A DNA stretch of 64,000 nucleotides from contig JBHGNT010000008.1 of assembly GCA_043228905.1 (NCBI GenBank), forward strand, positions 17,732,001-17,796,000, in the 5' to 3' direction. Every line of letters starts with the position of its first letter. The stretch's first letter is position 1. Made by a program: the position numbers and the translations under genes. A model generated the notes under the pieces. It saw only the letters and a list, made by a program, of their open reading frames with translations. It did not search any database and was not told the DNA's origin. The stretch is from Azolla caroliniana (lineage: Eukaryota > Polypodiophyta). Positions 43,680 through 55,195 of the stretch are shown one piece after another.

Positions 43680-43858
43680 GGAAGGATATATACCTAACAC
43701 AACCTATAATATTCCTATTACTAAAATAGGAATATAGACCCCTAATGGCCAGTCGATTCGGTTTACCAACCAATTCGGGCCTAGCTAATTGTTCTCCAAC
43801 CAATTTGGTTCTAAGCTTCTTTAGCCGATTCAGCCCATTTTGAGCTCGTTTCTCAACA

Positions 43859-44590
43859 CTCCCCCTCAAGCTCAACTTGAGGTCCCTCCGTGTTAGCTTT
43901 GGTTGGTCCATCATTCCAGCTCCTCCTGGTGTCCCGACACCTCGCTTGTGCTCCTCGTTCGGTCCAGTTCTGCGTCCCACGACCCCTATGGTCCAACTTT
44001 TCCCGACCTCTTTGGTTCCGCACTCCTCAACCTGCTCGGTCAGCTTGTCTACTACCTAGGCCCTTGTCAGCTCCCTCGCTGTTGCGGTATTAGCTCCCCT
44101 CAACCCGTCGGTTCCCCTGTCACGGTGTTGGCTTTAGCTGCCTCCTTGTCCGCTTGGCCTTAATGCGATTCGGCTCTTCCGAATCACTCTTTTCGACCAA
44201 ATCGGTTGTCTCTGATTCGTTCCCGCTCTTGTCCAAATTGGCTGTCTACAATTAGTCCTCGCCCTTGATGACATTTGACCATGTCCTGGTCTTGGCCTTT
44301 ATCTTCAGGTCGGCTTTGCCCTTCTTGACTCTGCCACCTGCCTTGCCTTTCTTGGCTCTATCTCCCCCTTGTTTGGATAGCTTTGGCTTCGACCCGTTCT
44401 TTTGGCCGCTTCCCCTACATTTGGCTAGTCTCCACATAGCCAATCTTCTTCCATTTGTCCATACATCCTCGACTTCTTCAGCCGATGTGGACGTTTTGAC
44501 CTCTTTAGTCATTTCGAAATCGAATTCTTCACCCAATTCGGTTTTTCAGACTTCATCTCTCTCCTCGCTCTCCTTCTCGCTCCTCCCCCT
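43859..44590 (-). pseudogene. C: C-terminal extension after RNase H
   Basis: After NLRGR at about 44590 the minus strand encodes EEFDFEMTKEVKTSTSAEEV and a Lys-rich run (KKGKAGGRVKKGKADLKIK), then AKTRTWSNVIKGED, the same TWS-D/N-V-V/I-KG motif as in A and D. Beyond a stop near 44252 decayed basic sequence continues to the polypurine tract. Confidence 0.68.
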
Positions 44591-46160
44591 CAAGTTCGGC
44601 ATGTCGAGGTGTTGTATGCCTAGCATGCCCGAGAATTGCCGCAACTTGTCTAGGTTGAGAGGTTTGGTGAAGGTATCAGCAACTTGCCGATCAGTTGGAA
44701 CATACACGAGTTCCACTTCATTGGAGAGAACCTGCTCACAGACAAAATGATAGTGCACCTCAATGTGCTTGGACCGGGCATGGAAGATGCGGCTAGATGT
44801 TGTTGAGGTTGTTGTAGTTGATCGTCGTCTGATCGACAACCTCCACCCGCAAATCCTTTAGTAGCCGCTTGAGGCATATGGCTTCGCATGTAGCGACAAC
44901 CGCTCCTCGATATTCGGCCTCGGTCCTTGACAGTGCCACTATCGACTGCTTCTTGTTGCTCCATGCGATCGCGACGCTTCCCAATGAGAACAAAAAACCT
45001 AATGTTGACTAGTGATCGCCGACATTTCTGGCCCAATCGGCATTTGTGTAGCCGACTAATTGTTCAGTTACCCCAACCCGATACAACACGCGGCCCTTGT
45101 CCTTAGTGCCACTTACATATCATAAGATCCTTTGTGCGCACTGAAGATGTTTGATCTTCAGTTGCGATATGAATTGACTGATCAATTCGACCGGATAGCT
45201 GAGCTCCGGGCCAGTGATGGTCAAGTAATTGAGGCTTCTGACAATCTGTCGGAACCGTGTTGGGTCGCATGTCTTTCCCGATCCTTGGCAAAGCTTCACA
45301 TTTCTATCCAGAGGAGTCACGACGAATTTACAATACGTCATTCCGAACTTGAAGATCATACTTAGCACATAATGTCGTTGGTTGATCAGTATGCCTTCGG
45401 GGGTGCGGATCACTTCGATCCCAAGGAAGTAATGAAGGTCCCCCAGATCCTTCATATCAAATGATGCGGCAAGTTGAGACTTGACTCGGCCGATTTCTTC
45501 GAGATCAGCATCGGCGATGACTAAATCATCGACATATAGCAATATGGTTATCGGTCCGGTCTGACTTTGCCAAATGAATAGTGATGAGTCCGATTTTGAC
45601 GGAGCAAACCCCATCTTACGCAACCTCTGCGTGATTTTCGTGTTCTAGGCATGCAAGCCTTGCTTTAAGTTGTATAGGGACTTCTTCAGTCGGCAAACTG
45701 CCGATGGGTTCTGTTTGGATAGAAATTTGGGGAGCTATACCATGTATACCTGTTCCTGAAGCTCGCCTTGTAGGAACATATTCTTTATATCCATTTGATG
45801 TAGATGCCACTCCTTCTCCGCGGCTACCGCTAGAAAAACACGGACGATCGTCATCTTCGCGACTGGCGCAAAAGTCTCATCGTAATCGATGCTGTGTTGC
45901 TGCGCATAACCCTTTGCCACGAATCAGGTCTTGTATCAGTTAACGGAGCCGTTGGTGTTGTACTTTACCTTGTACACCTACCTACATCCAATCGACGTCA
46001 CACCCTTGGGGGCATCAACCAGGCCCCATGTCTCGTTTTCGGCCAATGCACGCATCTCTTCCTCCTTAGCGGCATGCCAATTCACATCCTTTGCTGCTTC
46101 TGCGTAGCTCTCCGGTTCATGCACTTCCGCCACCTTCGCCATATACGCATAATGATGTGC
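44591..46160 (-). pseudogene. C: reverse transcriptase and RNase H
   Basis: Minus-strand pieces, in order: [49 protein letters not shown] with intact YVDD, LHYFLGIEVIRTPEG, YLTITGPELSYPVELISQF, then LSRTEAEYRGAVVATC and HIEVHYHFVCEQVL and DTFTKPLNLDKLRQF. Breaks near 44800, 45110, 45620 and 45730 disable it. Confidence 0.85.
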
Positions 46161-46547
46161 CATATAGACGTTGTATCTGTTCCAAACAATGGGGTTCTTC
46201 TGGCGGGTGGATCAACGCAACTTCTGGTTTGTCGATTTCAAGGACCTCTTGGCCAACTCCGATCTCGTTTTTGGAGGTCCGTCTTCGCTCCTAGCCGCGT
46301 CGGATTCATTCGGATCCGATGCACTGGCCTCTGTGCCGTATTCCAACATCTTCATCTTCCCCTTCTCCTTGCGCATACGCCGTCTCCTCCGTTCCTTGCG
46401 CGGGGATTGCATGACCGACTCGTCGAATACGACATCACAACTTACTCTGACCTCTTTCGTTCGGGGGTTATAACACTTATAACCCTTTGGGAGTCATGAA
46501 TCACTACACTATAGGGCATTGAATTGAGAACCAATACCCATCTAGAT

Positions 46548-46570
46548 ACACACACACACACACACACACG
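46548..46570. repeat. (AC)n microsatellite
   Basis: About eleven AC units ending in CACGTG, about 125 bp before the BPI/LBP start codon. Confidence 0.9.
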
Positions 46571-46693
46571 TGTGTACATATGTACATGATACATACATAA
46601 TTGAGTTTGTCTTCAACAAATTTGAGGCCCCATATTTTTGTGTACATATATTGACTCCAAGAACCAGAACAGAGCAAATTGCTCTGCAAAACC

Positions 46694-49600
46694 ATGAAAC
46701 CATCGAGTTTTACCTCCCTCACCAATCTCCTTCTTCTTCTTCTCCTCCTCCTTCTATGCCTCCTCCTTCATGAAGGTCAAGGCCGCGACGCATCTCTGCA
46801 TAACGAAACAGATGAAGCAGACTTGTCGGAGCCTCATGAAGATGATGAAGCAGCCATATGGATAACTCTTTCTCAAAGTGGTCTGGATTGGGTCAAAGAC
46901 GTAATTGTCGAACAGATTCTGACGACAATCACTCCTGTCACATTCCCTGACATCACATCAGATTCAACTGTGCCATTCGTGGGCCGATTGACATCATATT
47001 TCTCCAATTTCACTCTTTTAAGGGCAGTAGTGGGATCTTCGATTGTATTGGTGAATGAAGAAGGTATCCTCTTGATGGCTTCAGATGTGGCTACTAACTT
47101 GTCTCTGGATTGGCAATATACATACGATAACATGTGGCTTCCTAGCCCTATTTCCGACTCAGGTGGCGCTTTTATACAGGTTTTTTCATTCAATTCGCTT
47201 TTAAGTTTATTTCTTTTTTCGTTTTGAATATTTTTTATGGATGGTTTGTGTAGTTTATATTTTAAGTTTTTTGATGCCTTGAGTGTTATGGTTTTCCTTG
47301 TGTGCTTTATGCACCTTGTCCTATTAATTGACCAAGTTTTCCTTTTCATGCATGACATGATAGTGAAGTATGTGAATGAATGCCCAACATTTGTGTCATG
47401 CTCTCTTCCCCTTGTAAACGTGATACAGAGCTTTTCATCCTTTCACTTTACTAACCTGCTAAGTTTTCCTTCTCGTGCATGATATAGTTGGAAATAATGA
47501 ATTGCAAATGGTTTGGAAAACTTAGATTAGGTTTTTGTGATAATCATAATATTATGAATGAGAGCTATCAACCACCAAAATTGCTATCATTTTGTGGATG
47601 GAAAACGAGTAGAGTTCTGGGAGATGGGGAAATATCATTACTGGTCATTGACTAAGAACCCTCTATTATAACATTACTATAAATGTTAACCTTACAGAAT
47701 TCTTACCATTAAATGCCTGAATTGTTGTGGAAGAAAAATCAGTTGATTGATCCTTCAGTTAACGATGATTTTACCAGCTAGCCACTGGAAACATATTAGT
47801 GTCAGATTGGAGAGGATAAAATAGAGAAGTTATACCAGTTTGATATCGCCAATAACCTTTAAATGTTCTACGGGAAGAAACACTTGAGTTTGATTTTGTT
47901 TCCTTTGGAAATAATTCTAAAATGGCAATCTCAAAATTTCATCCAGTGTTTTCGAGAACAAAGGCACTATTTTTATGGATGTTACAAGAGACAAAGGTAT
48001 ATCCGAATGGTTCAGTTCATATTACATATAGACACCATGTTTCAACCATTTAAAACTTGGCCATGGCCTTGAGATTGTATCCCATTCATGGATATTTGCG
48101 TTCTACTATGTTGGGATTCTGAGAATTTTTTATTCAGTTCAGAGTATTAAACCTGCAGATTTAATGCATCAAACCCAATTTTTTAGCTATTGTCTTCCAT
48201 GAGCCACAACACTGTTTCAAGCAAATGTAACCTCCCCTGATTGAGGAGACCAGTGGTGTTACCACTCACTAAGACAAGAAAAAATGATCCTCTTGTCAAT
48301 AATGGTGCTATCTATCTCCTTATAATGGATATTTCTTCAAATTCAGTGGGTGCCTCTGTACATGGATGGTATTGAGGATTGTTGTATGCATCAAGGAAAA
48401 TGGGGAACTGACCCTTGAACTTATATATTGATTACAAATGGATATATTTTCATATAAGCAGTCACTTCTGGACATATATGGTATTTGTGAATTGTTGTAT
48501 TCATCATCAAACATGGGGAACCGACTCTTGAAAGTATACATTTGACTCTACTTGGGGCGGTCTTTTTGTTGATGAGATACGTTTGGAAAAGGTATGATGC
48601 ATGACTTCCTTGATTATAACATCATCTCCTTGACTCCGCACCAATCATCTTAGTTAGGATCTTAAATTTTCCAAAAATATCAGTGATGACTTAAAGCATT
48701 TGTCATACTTCCCATGTTTTTCTAGGAACTCCCAAATCAACTGTTTATTTTGCATAAAATGTTGGTGGATTACATACCTCAAGAAATATGATACAAAAAG
48801 AGAAATCATGTATGAAGGGACCATTATTCCACTAGCAGAAGATTTTTAGATCCAATAGTAGAATTGTTATTGCAAGGTGAGTCTAAATAGAACAGGTAGA
48901 AAATACACCAGGAAACATCATACACCAGAAGGAGCTGTTTTGCCATGAGAACCAATACCAGCTCCAGTCATAGCTGTGCCCCAGTAAGATGTCTAGTTTC
49001 ATGTGCAAGAGTGATCGGCTATGGATGAATTGTGAAGAAATCTAGGTAATAGGGAAAGAGACAACATTGGTGGTCATTAACATCAATCGTTGTAGGATTG
49101 ATGAGCATGTAGATCCTCAAGTCCAACAAGAACTCGACATTAGAAGTAGCAAAATTGTAGGAGTTAGAAAATTGCGAAATTGTGATGGAAGCTTGAAGAG
49201 TATTAGTCTGAAATTATTTAGATTAAAAGATAGCATAGAAAAATGTTGTTGTCGAAGAAAATGAAGAAAGTGGGATTGTTTGGGCATGCAAAATAAGATA
49301 TTTTTCTTATGTAATACCATGGTGGATTATTTATGTACAGTATTGCTAAGTTCTTCATTGCACATCATGTGATATCGTAGTTGCATTAATTAATTTGTAA
49401 TAAATTTTATTCTCAGAGTTCAGAGATTAATATTATGGCTATGGTATTGAGTATTTTGAAGGTTGTAGGAATGCAATCTGGAGTGTCCGTAAATGTGCAC
49501 AAACATAGTGGAACACTGCAGCTGAATATTCTCCAATCAGGGGCCTATATTAATGATCTTGATGTACAGTTGAGTGGAGAAAGCTCTTGGCTGTACCAAT

Positions 49601-51816
49601 GGTATGATTTCATCTTGTTTGGTTCTTAAAGAAAAACCTATGTTTTCTAGACATATCAGGTATGCATCTGTGAATGGTTGCTGCTAATAGTAGCTTCTAT
49701 GGATGATGAGCAACTGTACAATTCGTTTTGTGAAATGTTGATGGCTAATACTGTGAAGTTTGTGTGAAAGCTTTACCACAATATACTCATGTAATTAAAA
49801 TAACGCTGAAAGTTCATACTATTTTGGCCAATGCTTTGAAGACCGTAGCACGCTGTCAGCCATTCACTATTATTTTTTAACAATTGTGATTATGACAGGC
49901 TGCTTGATGGACTAAAGGAGCGCATTCGTGTCACAACAGAGGAACAGCTGAATGAACAAATTCAGTTGGGAGTTGAGAATCTTAATTCCTTTTTGTTTGA
50001 CATACCCCAGAGAGTGCCAGTTGATGAGACATCTGTACTCAACTTCAGTGTCGTCTCTGAGCCAATATTCAATTCCAGTTCAATTAGTATAGGACTGAAA
50101 GGTGAATTTATAAGTCTGAAAAAGGTCAAGCCAACACGTAATCATGTTATACAAATGCTGCCTCTTAGCCTAACGTGCAGTGATGGTGCCAAGATGGTCT
50201 CCATCGCTCTCAGTGAATCTATTTTAAATGATGGTGCTGCTGTTTATTATAATGTAAGATATGTGATTGAAAGTTCATTAATACCTTGTACTTCTGCTAA
50301 AAATGCATATGTAATTATCATGGTTTATGCAGATGGATTTAGTCAATTGGCTAGTGGATAAAATGCCAGATAAAACATTTTTGAATACATCAAAGTGGAG
50401 GTATATAGTTCCACAACTGTATATTGACTATCCCAATGATGAAATAAAGTTCCACTTTGAAGTTACATCTCCTCCCACAATTTCATTAAGATTAAATGGA
50501 ATCGAGGGGTCTGCTGTTGTGGACATGATAATCGAAGTCATAAACGATGACAATATAGTACCAGTGGCTTGCATATCAATTGTGAGTCTATTCAACCCTA
50601 CATAAGTAAATTATGAGTCTGTTTTAACTTTATGTATACAATATCTACTATGAATCTATTCAACTCTAATGGGTTATGTAATAATCGGCATCCAGCCATA
50701 CTGTTACGATGATGTTCGAGCACTCCCTGACAGCCATTTAAAGCTCATAGAAATACTGTTTAAAGCTTGTAAAAGTATAGTTAGGTAATTACAATTGACC
50801 TTTGACAACATCTTTCTAGACAGTGCATGCAATACTGTTGTGAATTTATTAAACCCTAACAGGTAATGTAATAATTGGCATCCATCCATACCTTTGTCAG
50901 GATGTTGAAGCACATTCCTGACATCAGTTTAAAGTATTTAGTAATGTATTTAGATAATATAATTGAGCTTCAACAACATCTTTAGGGACAAGGCAATGCC
51001 TGTACATTCTTGTTTCCGTTATTTTTGAAGATATAGCACTTTTCAAGTCCTTGTTTTATTAATATTGTTTGGTTGAATTCTATCCATTTTTATGGTCAGC
51101 CATGCATGTTTCATCTTCTACTTCCGTAGAGATTTTTGTTTGCCTAATGTCTCTGGGTTATATTTTGATGTAAATTTTTTTATATTCTTTTTTTTTTTGC
51201 AGACTGCATCATTATCTGGCATTGCGGGTCTAAATGGAAATAATATCACAGGACAGATCAATGGTCTAAATGATCTGAACCTTGAGCTGAAATGGAGCAA
51301 TATAGGGAAAGTTCATTTGGTACTTGTCAAGGTATTTTCACTTGAAGAGATGTTATGTTACTGGTTTGCAACAAAGAAAACAACAAAAACGATAAACCAT
51401 AAAGCAGAAAAGCATAAAGCGAAAAACCCATAAGCAAACCAAACAATTGAAAGGAAAGAAAACCTTTAAAACAATCAAAAGCAACCCAAAAGTAGAGATG
51501 CCACAAATTTACAAAATTAACAGTCGAAATTTAAATAAAAGTCGGAAGAAATGAAAAGAAAAGAATATATTTTATTTATCTTTTGCATTTACTTGTTACT
51601 AAAAGAAGTATTGACATGACCTTGTTTTTTGCACAGGTTTTCCTGAAAGGTATCTTAAAAGAACTGTTGTTACCTTATCTAAATTTTAGCTTGAGAAGAG
51701 GGTTTCCTTTGCCCGTGATCCCTTATATGGAGCTTAGGGATTCAAATGTTGAGTATGGGGATGGTTTTCTCCGTGTTTGTACTGATGTGGAGTATAAAGG
51801 CTATGCGAATATGTGA
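46694..51816 (+). CDS. BPI/LBP-family secreted lipid-binding protein, six exons
   Basis: Related to animal bactericidal/permeability-increasing and LPS-binding proteins and to the plant LBR proteins (Arabidopsis At1g04970 type), which bind lipopolysaccharide and affect defence responses. Exons by GT-AG junctions and family similarity: 46694-47179, 49417-49601, 49899-50253, 50333-50581, 51203-51331, 51637-51816. Together they give 1584 bases, in frame throughout, 527 residues plus stop. The start is the Met of MKPSSF, followed by a strong signal peptide with a ten-Leu core. Family marks: WITLSQSGLDWVKDVIVEQI (exon 1), SGESSWLYQW|LLDGLKERI (exons 2-3), LVNWLVDKMPD and WRYIVPQLY (exon 4), LELKWSNIGKVHLVLVK (exon 5), RRGFPLPVIP (exon 6). 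Introns are 2237, 297, 79, 621 and 305 bp. The cysteine pair typical of animal BPI is not seen in exons 2-3. Predicted from sequence only. Confidence 0.93.
47180..49416 (+). other. Intron 1 of the BPI/LBP gene
   Basis: Starts GTTTTTTC after ATACAG and ends TTCTCAG. AT-rich, with no coding sequence or transposon domain recognised. Near-duplicate phrases around 48340-48545 ('tgaattgttgta...catgggaac' pairs) suggest a small local duplication. Confidence 0.8.
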
Positions 51817-52359
51817 AATAATAGTCGCTTTAATGATCATGAATATGTTTGTACAAAATGTGTAGTATGAATGAATGGGTTTATTATTTAAAAAAAACCA
51901 CTCTTTGTTAATAGTCTCTCCATTTTGATCCTGTTTTCTTTATAGTTGTATAAGCAAACCTAATTTGCTAAATGAAGCATGTACCATCAACATGCAATAA
52001 TTTTCAATAAAGGGACGAAGTATTTTTACCATAGCGAAGATAATCTAAATGTTTAGCATGCCTATCATTTCCTAGGTCAATGTCAAATCTACTTATTCGG
52101 CAACTCCATTTGAAGAAGTTTCTTCGAAGCTTTGTTACCCAGATGGTCGAAAACTTGTGCAACGCTTATGCTTGATTAACCCTAATTCCTCAAAGTGGAG
52201 TTTTAATAGATATCTAGACGATGTGATACGTCTTAATTGATCTTGTTCTTATGCCTTGGGGTCACTATGGAAAATGCACCTTTATCATGTGTTTTTAAGT
52301 AGCCATTTATTGTGGTGGTTCTTTATGCATTTAGACGCCAACATATGTTTATAGCCATC

Positions 52360-52392
<33 letters not shown>

Positions 52393-53390
52393 TTTATCAT
52401 CATTTTCAAATGTCCAAAATGACCAATGGAACCAAGAGAGAATCATAGTATGTTTGGAATTAATAGTGACTCTTGATCTTACTAGTAAATGTTGTAGTGA
52501 AGAGTGCATGTCATTGTCTTTGTGAGAAGAATGGGTGTAGGAAGTGGATCAGATTTTTTGATGTCATTTCTTGGTGTATGTTCGAACGATTTAGAACGAA
52601 ATCAAAATATTCATAGCAAAAAAATCTCCTTACGTATGCCTGCACAATCAAGGTCATTGTGATTGTCAAAAGAATGTATATAGAGAGTTGGATGGAATTG
52701 ATAATTTGTGGAACGTAAAGAATGAAGCATGATCACGGCAAATGTGATACTTCGACTCTTGAAAGAAGTTGTTTAGACAAAAACTCACACATAGAAGAAA
52801 ATATTGTTGAGATATCAAGCCCAACTGTCCACATGTAGTGCGTGCACTTGTGTACATGAAATATATTCACTCTTTCGTAACTCCCTTTCACAACTTCATG
52901 ACTTGTTTGTAGCATGTAGTTAACATAAAGCATGATCTACATCCTACCAAATGTATGGTAACACTACGACAAAATTTACAAACATTTAACAAAGTAATGA
53001 TATATTATAAAGCAAATTTCTCCCCTCACGTAGAGGGTTCCTGCATTGTATTCTCTTATATTTGATTTTCATACTTCTCTTTCATATATATATATATATA
53101 TATTTTAACATGCACATACACACATGTCTCCATTTCCTTGTATGAGAACAATCATCAAGTTCTTTCACCCTTACACTATAATTGATTAATAGCTCATCCA
53201 TTTCCTTTATATCGTTTTTGATGCCGTCATTCCAAAAGAACTAAGTCATGCACCATGCCATCAATCCTACCTTTACTTGTATAATGTCATAAACTTGTCC
53301 TCAGACATTGCATGCTCAAAATCAATCACATTCGAAAAAAAATGAACTTATTCTTGAAATGTCATTGTTCAACTAGGTAAACATTGTACC
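51817..53390. other. Intergenic region 3' of the BPI/LBP gene
   Basis: No gene is recognised. A possible polyadenylation signal AATAAA lies at 52006-52011, about 190 bp after the stop. Microsatellites (AC)15 at 52361-52390 and (TA)n at 53089-53104 are present. From about 53225 the text begins to resemble the repeat spacer of the tRNA-Trp array. Confidence 0.6.
52361..52390. repeat. (AC)15 microsatellite
   Basis: Uninterrupted AC repeat. Confidence 0.95.
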
Positions 53391-53856
53391 ATCCAAAACA
53401 AATCATCCACCTATTCCTCGAATCAATTGCACAAACTAATTGATTTAATTGTACTCCACAACGGCCGAATATTCTAGTCATAACATTAGATCTAAGTATC
53501 TTGAAATGAACTAGACGTGAATCAAACTTGCAACCTTTTTATCTAGAGTCAGATGCACATGCATTGCACCCTAGATCCCTATTGTACATGTTTTGAGGTC
53601 ATAACTCATCCGTAGAAACCAAACCATTGCATACTCCAAAACCATCACATTGGAAAACAACATGGACCTATTCCTCCAATGCATTCTTCGATTGCATGTC
53701 CTTGTCTACTTGATTTTGTTCCAAGAAGGCTGAGAATTCATGTCACAACACAATACCTATGCATCTGGAAATAACTCCAACATGAATTGGACATGCAACG
53801 GTCATAACCTTGTCCTTGTATAGTAAAACATTGCATGCTCCAAATCCATCCCATTC
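53391..53856 (+). repeat. 1140-bp-offset duplication, copy 1
   Basis: Starts 'atccaaaacaaatcat' and is almost identical to 54531-54996. The offset is exactly 1140 bp, so this is a tandem segmental duplication covering several tRNA-Trp units. Confidence 0.92.
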
Positions 53857-54941
53857 GAAAAAACATGAACTTATTCATGTAATTCATTGTTCAATTACAT
53901 GCGTTTCATGACTTAATGGCATTCGAATGCAGCCCACAAATCGAGTCACAACAATGGATTTTCGTATCTTGTAATGAACAAGACATAAATCAAATATGCA
54001 ACCTATTTATCCAGAGGGAGACACACAAGCATTGCATCGTGGATCCCGCTTGTGTGCACAAATTCATGACATAATCTTGTCCGCTAGTACCAAAACATTG
54101 CATTCTCCAATGGCATCACATCGGAAAACACATGCAGTTATTCAGTTATTCCTCTTATGCAATGTTCGATATCATATCTTACTTGTGTTAATTGAGTTCG
54201 ATAGTCACAACATCAGATCTTTGTGTCTTTAAATGACTCCGATGTGAATTGAACATGCAACATTATAATTTGGACTCAAAAGCTTTGCCATTACGCTAGG
54301 TATCTCGCTTACACAAGTTTTTGTCACAGCATTGTGCCCGAGCACTAAGATATTTTATCCTGCAAAACAATAAGATTAGAACAATTCCAATCACAACACA
54401 ATATCTTGGTATGTAAAAATGAACCCGATGTGAATCGAACACGCAACCTTCTAATCTGGAGTCAGATGCGCTACCATTGCGCCACGGATCCCGCATGTGG
54501 GTTGATATCATAACATCGTCCTCAAGTATCATCCAAAACAAATCATTCACCTATTCCTCCAATCAATTGCACGAACTAATTGATTTAATTGTACTCCACA
54601 ACGACCGAATATTCTAGTCATAACACTATATCTATGTCTCTTGAAATGAACTAGACTTGAATCGAACTTGCAACCTTTTTATCTCGAGTCAGATGCACAT
54701 GCATTGCACCCTGGATCCCTATTGTAAATGTTTTGAGGTCATAACTCATCCGTAGAAACCAAATCATTGCATACTCCAAAACCATCACATTGGAAAATAA
54801 GATGGACCTATTCCTCCATTCCATTCTTCGATTGCATGTCTTTGTCTACTTGATTTTTTCCCAAGAAGGCCGAGAATTCATGTCACAACAGAATACCTAG
54901 GGATCTGGAAATAACCCCAACATGAATTGGACATGCAACGG
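53514..54941 (-). repeat. Tandem array of seven tRNA-Trp-derived units
   Basis: Minus-strand tRNA-Trp-like sequences occur at about 53514-53576, 53779-53803 (partial), 53982-54050, 54239-54307, 54420-54491 (near-intact), 54654-54716 and 54919-54943 (partial), spaced about 190-265 bp. The spacers share phrases such as 'aaaacattgcatgctccaaa' and 'tattcctccaat'. Most units have lost parts of the D arm or anticodon arm. Confidence 0.85.
54420..54491 (-). tRNA. tRNA-Trp (CCA), near-intact, possibly pseudogene
   Basis: 72 nt on the minus strand. Acceptor GGATCCG pairs with CGGGTTC (with G-U pairs), followed by discriminator A. The D stem is GCGC/GCGC, the anticodon arm TCTGA-CTCCAGA-TTAGA has anticodon CCA, and the T arm is GCGTG-TTCGATT-CACAT. 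It agrees with plant tRNA-Trp as I know it except for about four transitions. One of these (CACGT to CACAT) leaves a C-A mismatch in the T stem. Boxes A and B are present, so it might be transcribed, but the CpG-type substitutions and the decayed neighbours suggest drift. Confidence 0.85.
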
Positions 54942-54996
54942 TCATAACGTCGTCCGTGTATAGTAAAACATTGCATGCTCCAAATCCATCCCATTC
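54531..54996 (+). repeat. 1140-bp-offset duplication, copy 2
   Basis: Near-identical to 53391-53856. It ends at 54996, where element D sequence begins without an LTR. Confidence 0.92.
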
Positions 54997-55195
54997 TTTC
55001 CAGCTCTTGTCCGAATTGGTTGCTCCCGATTCGTCTTCTGGTTCCAAGCCCATTACCACATCGGACCATGTCCGGGTCTTGGCCTTCTTCCTTCGGTCGG
55101 CTCTGTCCTTCTTGACTCTGTTGTCTTCTGTTCTTCCCTCACCGGCGCAATCAACAGTCTCTTTGCCTTTGCCCGTTCCGGTGTCTCTGTTCGTT
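54997..55195 (-). pseudogene. D: C-terminal extension, truncated
   Basis: After LRGRTNRDTGTGKGKETVD the minus strand gives KKAKTRTWSDVVMGLEPEDE and SDKSWKEW, closely matching A over the same region, then ends at the junction with host repeat. Confidence 0.75.

Larger units (their letters stand above)
43680..46490 (-). mobile_element. Copia element C (A family), truncated at both ends
   Basis: Minus-strand remnant. Partial 3' LTR at 43680-43858 (ending TTTCTCAACA), polypurine tract at 43859-43869, C-terminal extension to about 44590, RNase H 44546-45080, RT 45120-46160 and integrase-RT linker to about 46490, where it stops at the KGYKCYNP block. Integrase, protease, gag and 5' LTR are absent. 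The truncated end lies about 200 bp upstream of the BPI/LBP start codon. Confidence 0.88.

Noticed and set aside
46679-46694. Upstream start (TTG read as Met) for the BPI/LBP gene
   Set aside because: A non-AUG codon. The ATG at 46694 directly precedes a good signal peptide.
53391-54996. CRISPR-like array because of spaced repeats
   Set aside because: The repeated parts are tRNA-Trp-derived with similar, not unique, spacers, and the context is a plant nuclear genome.
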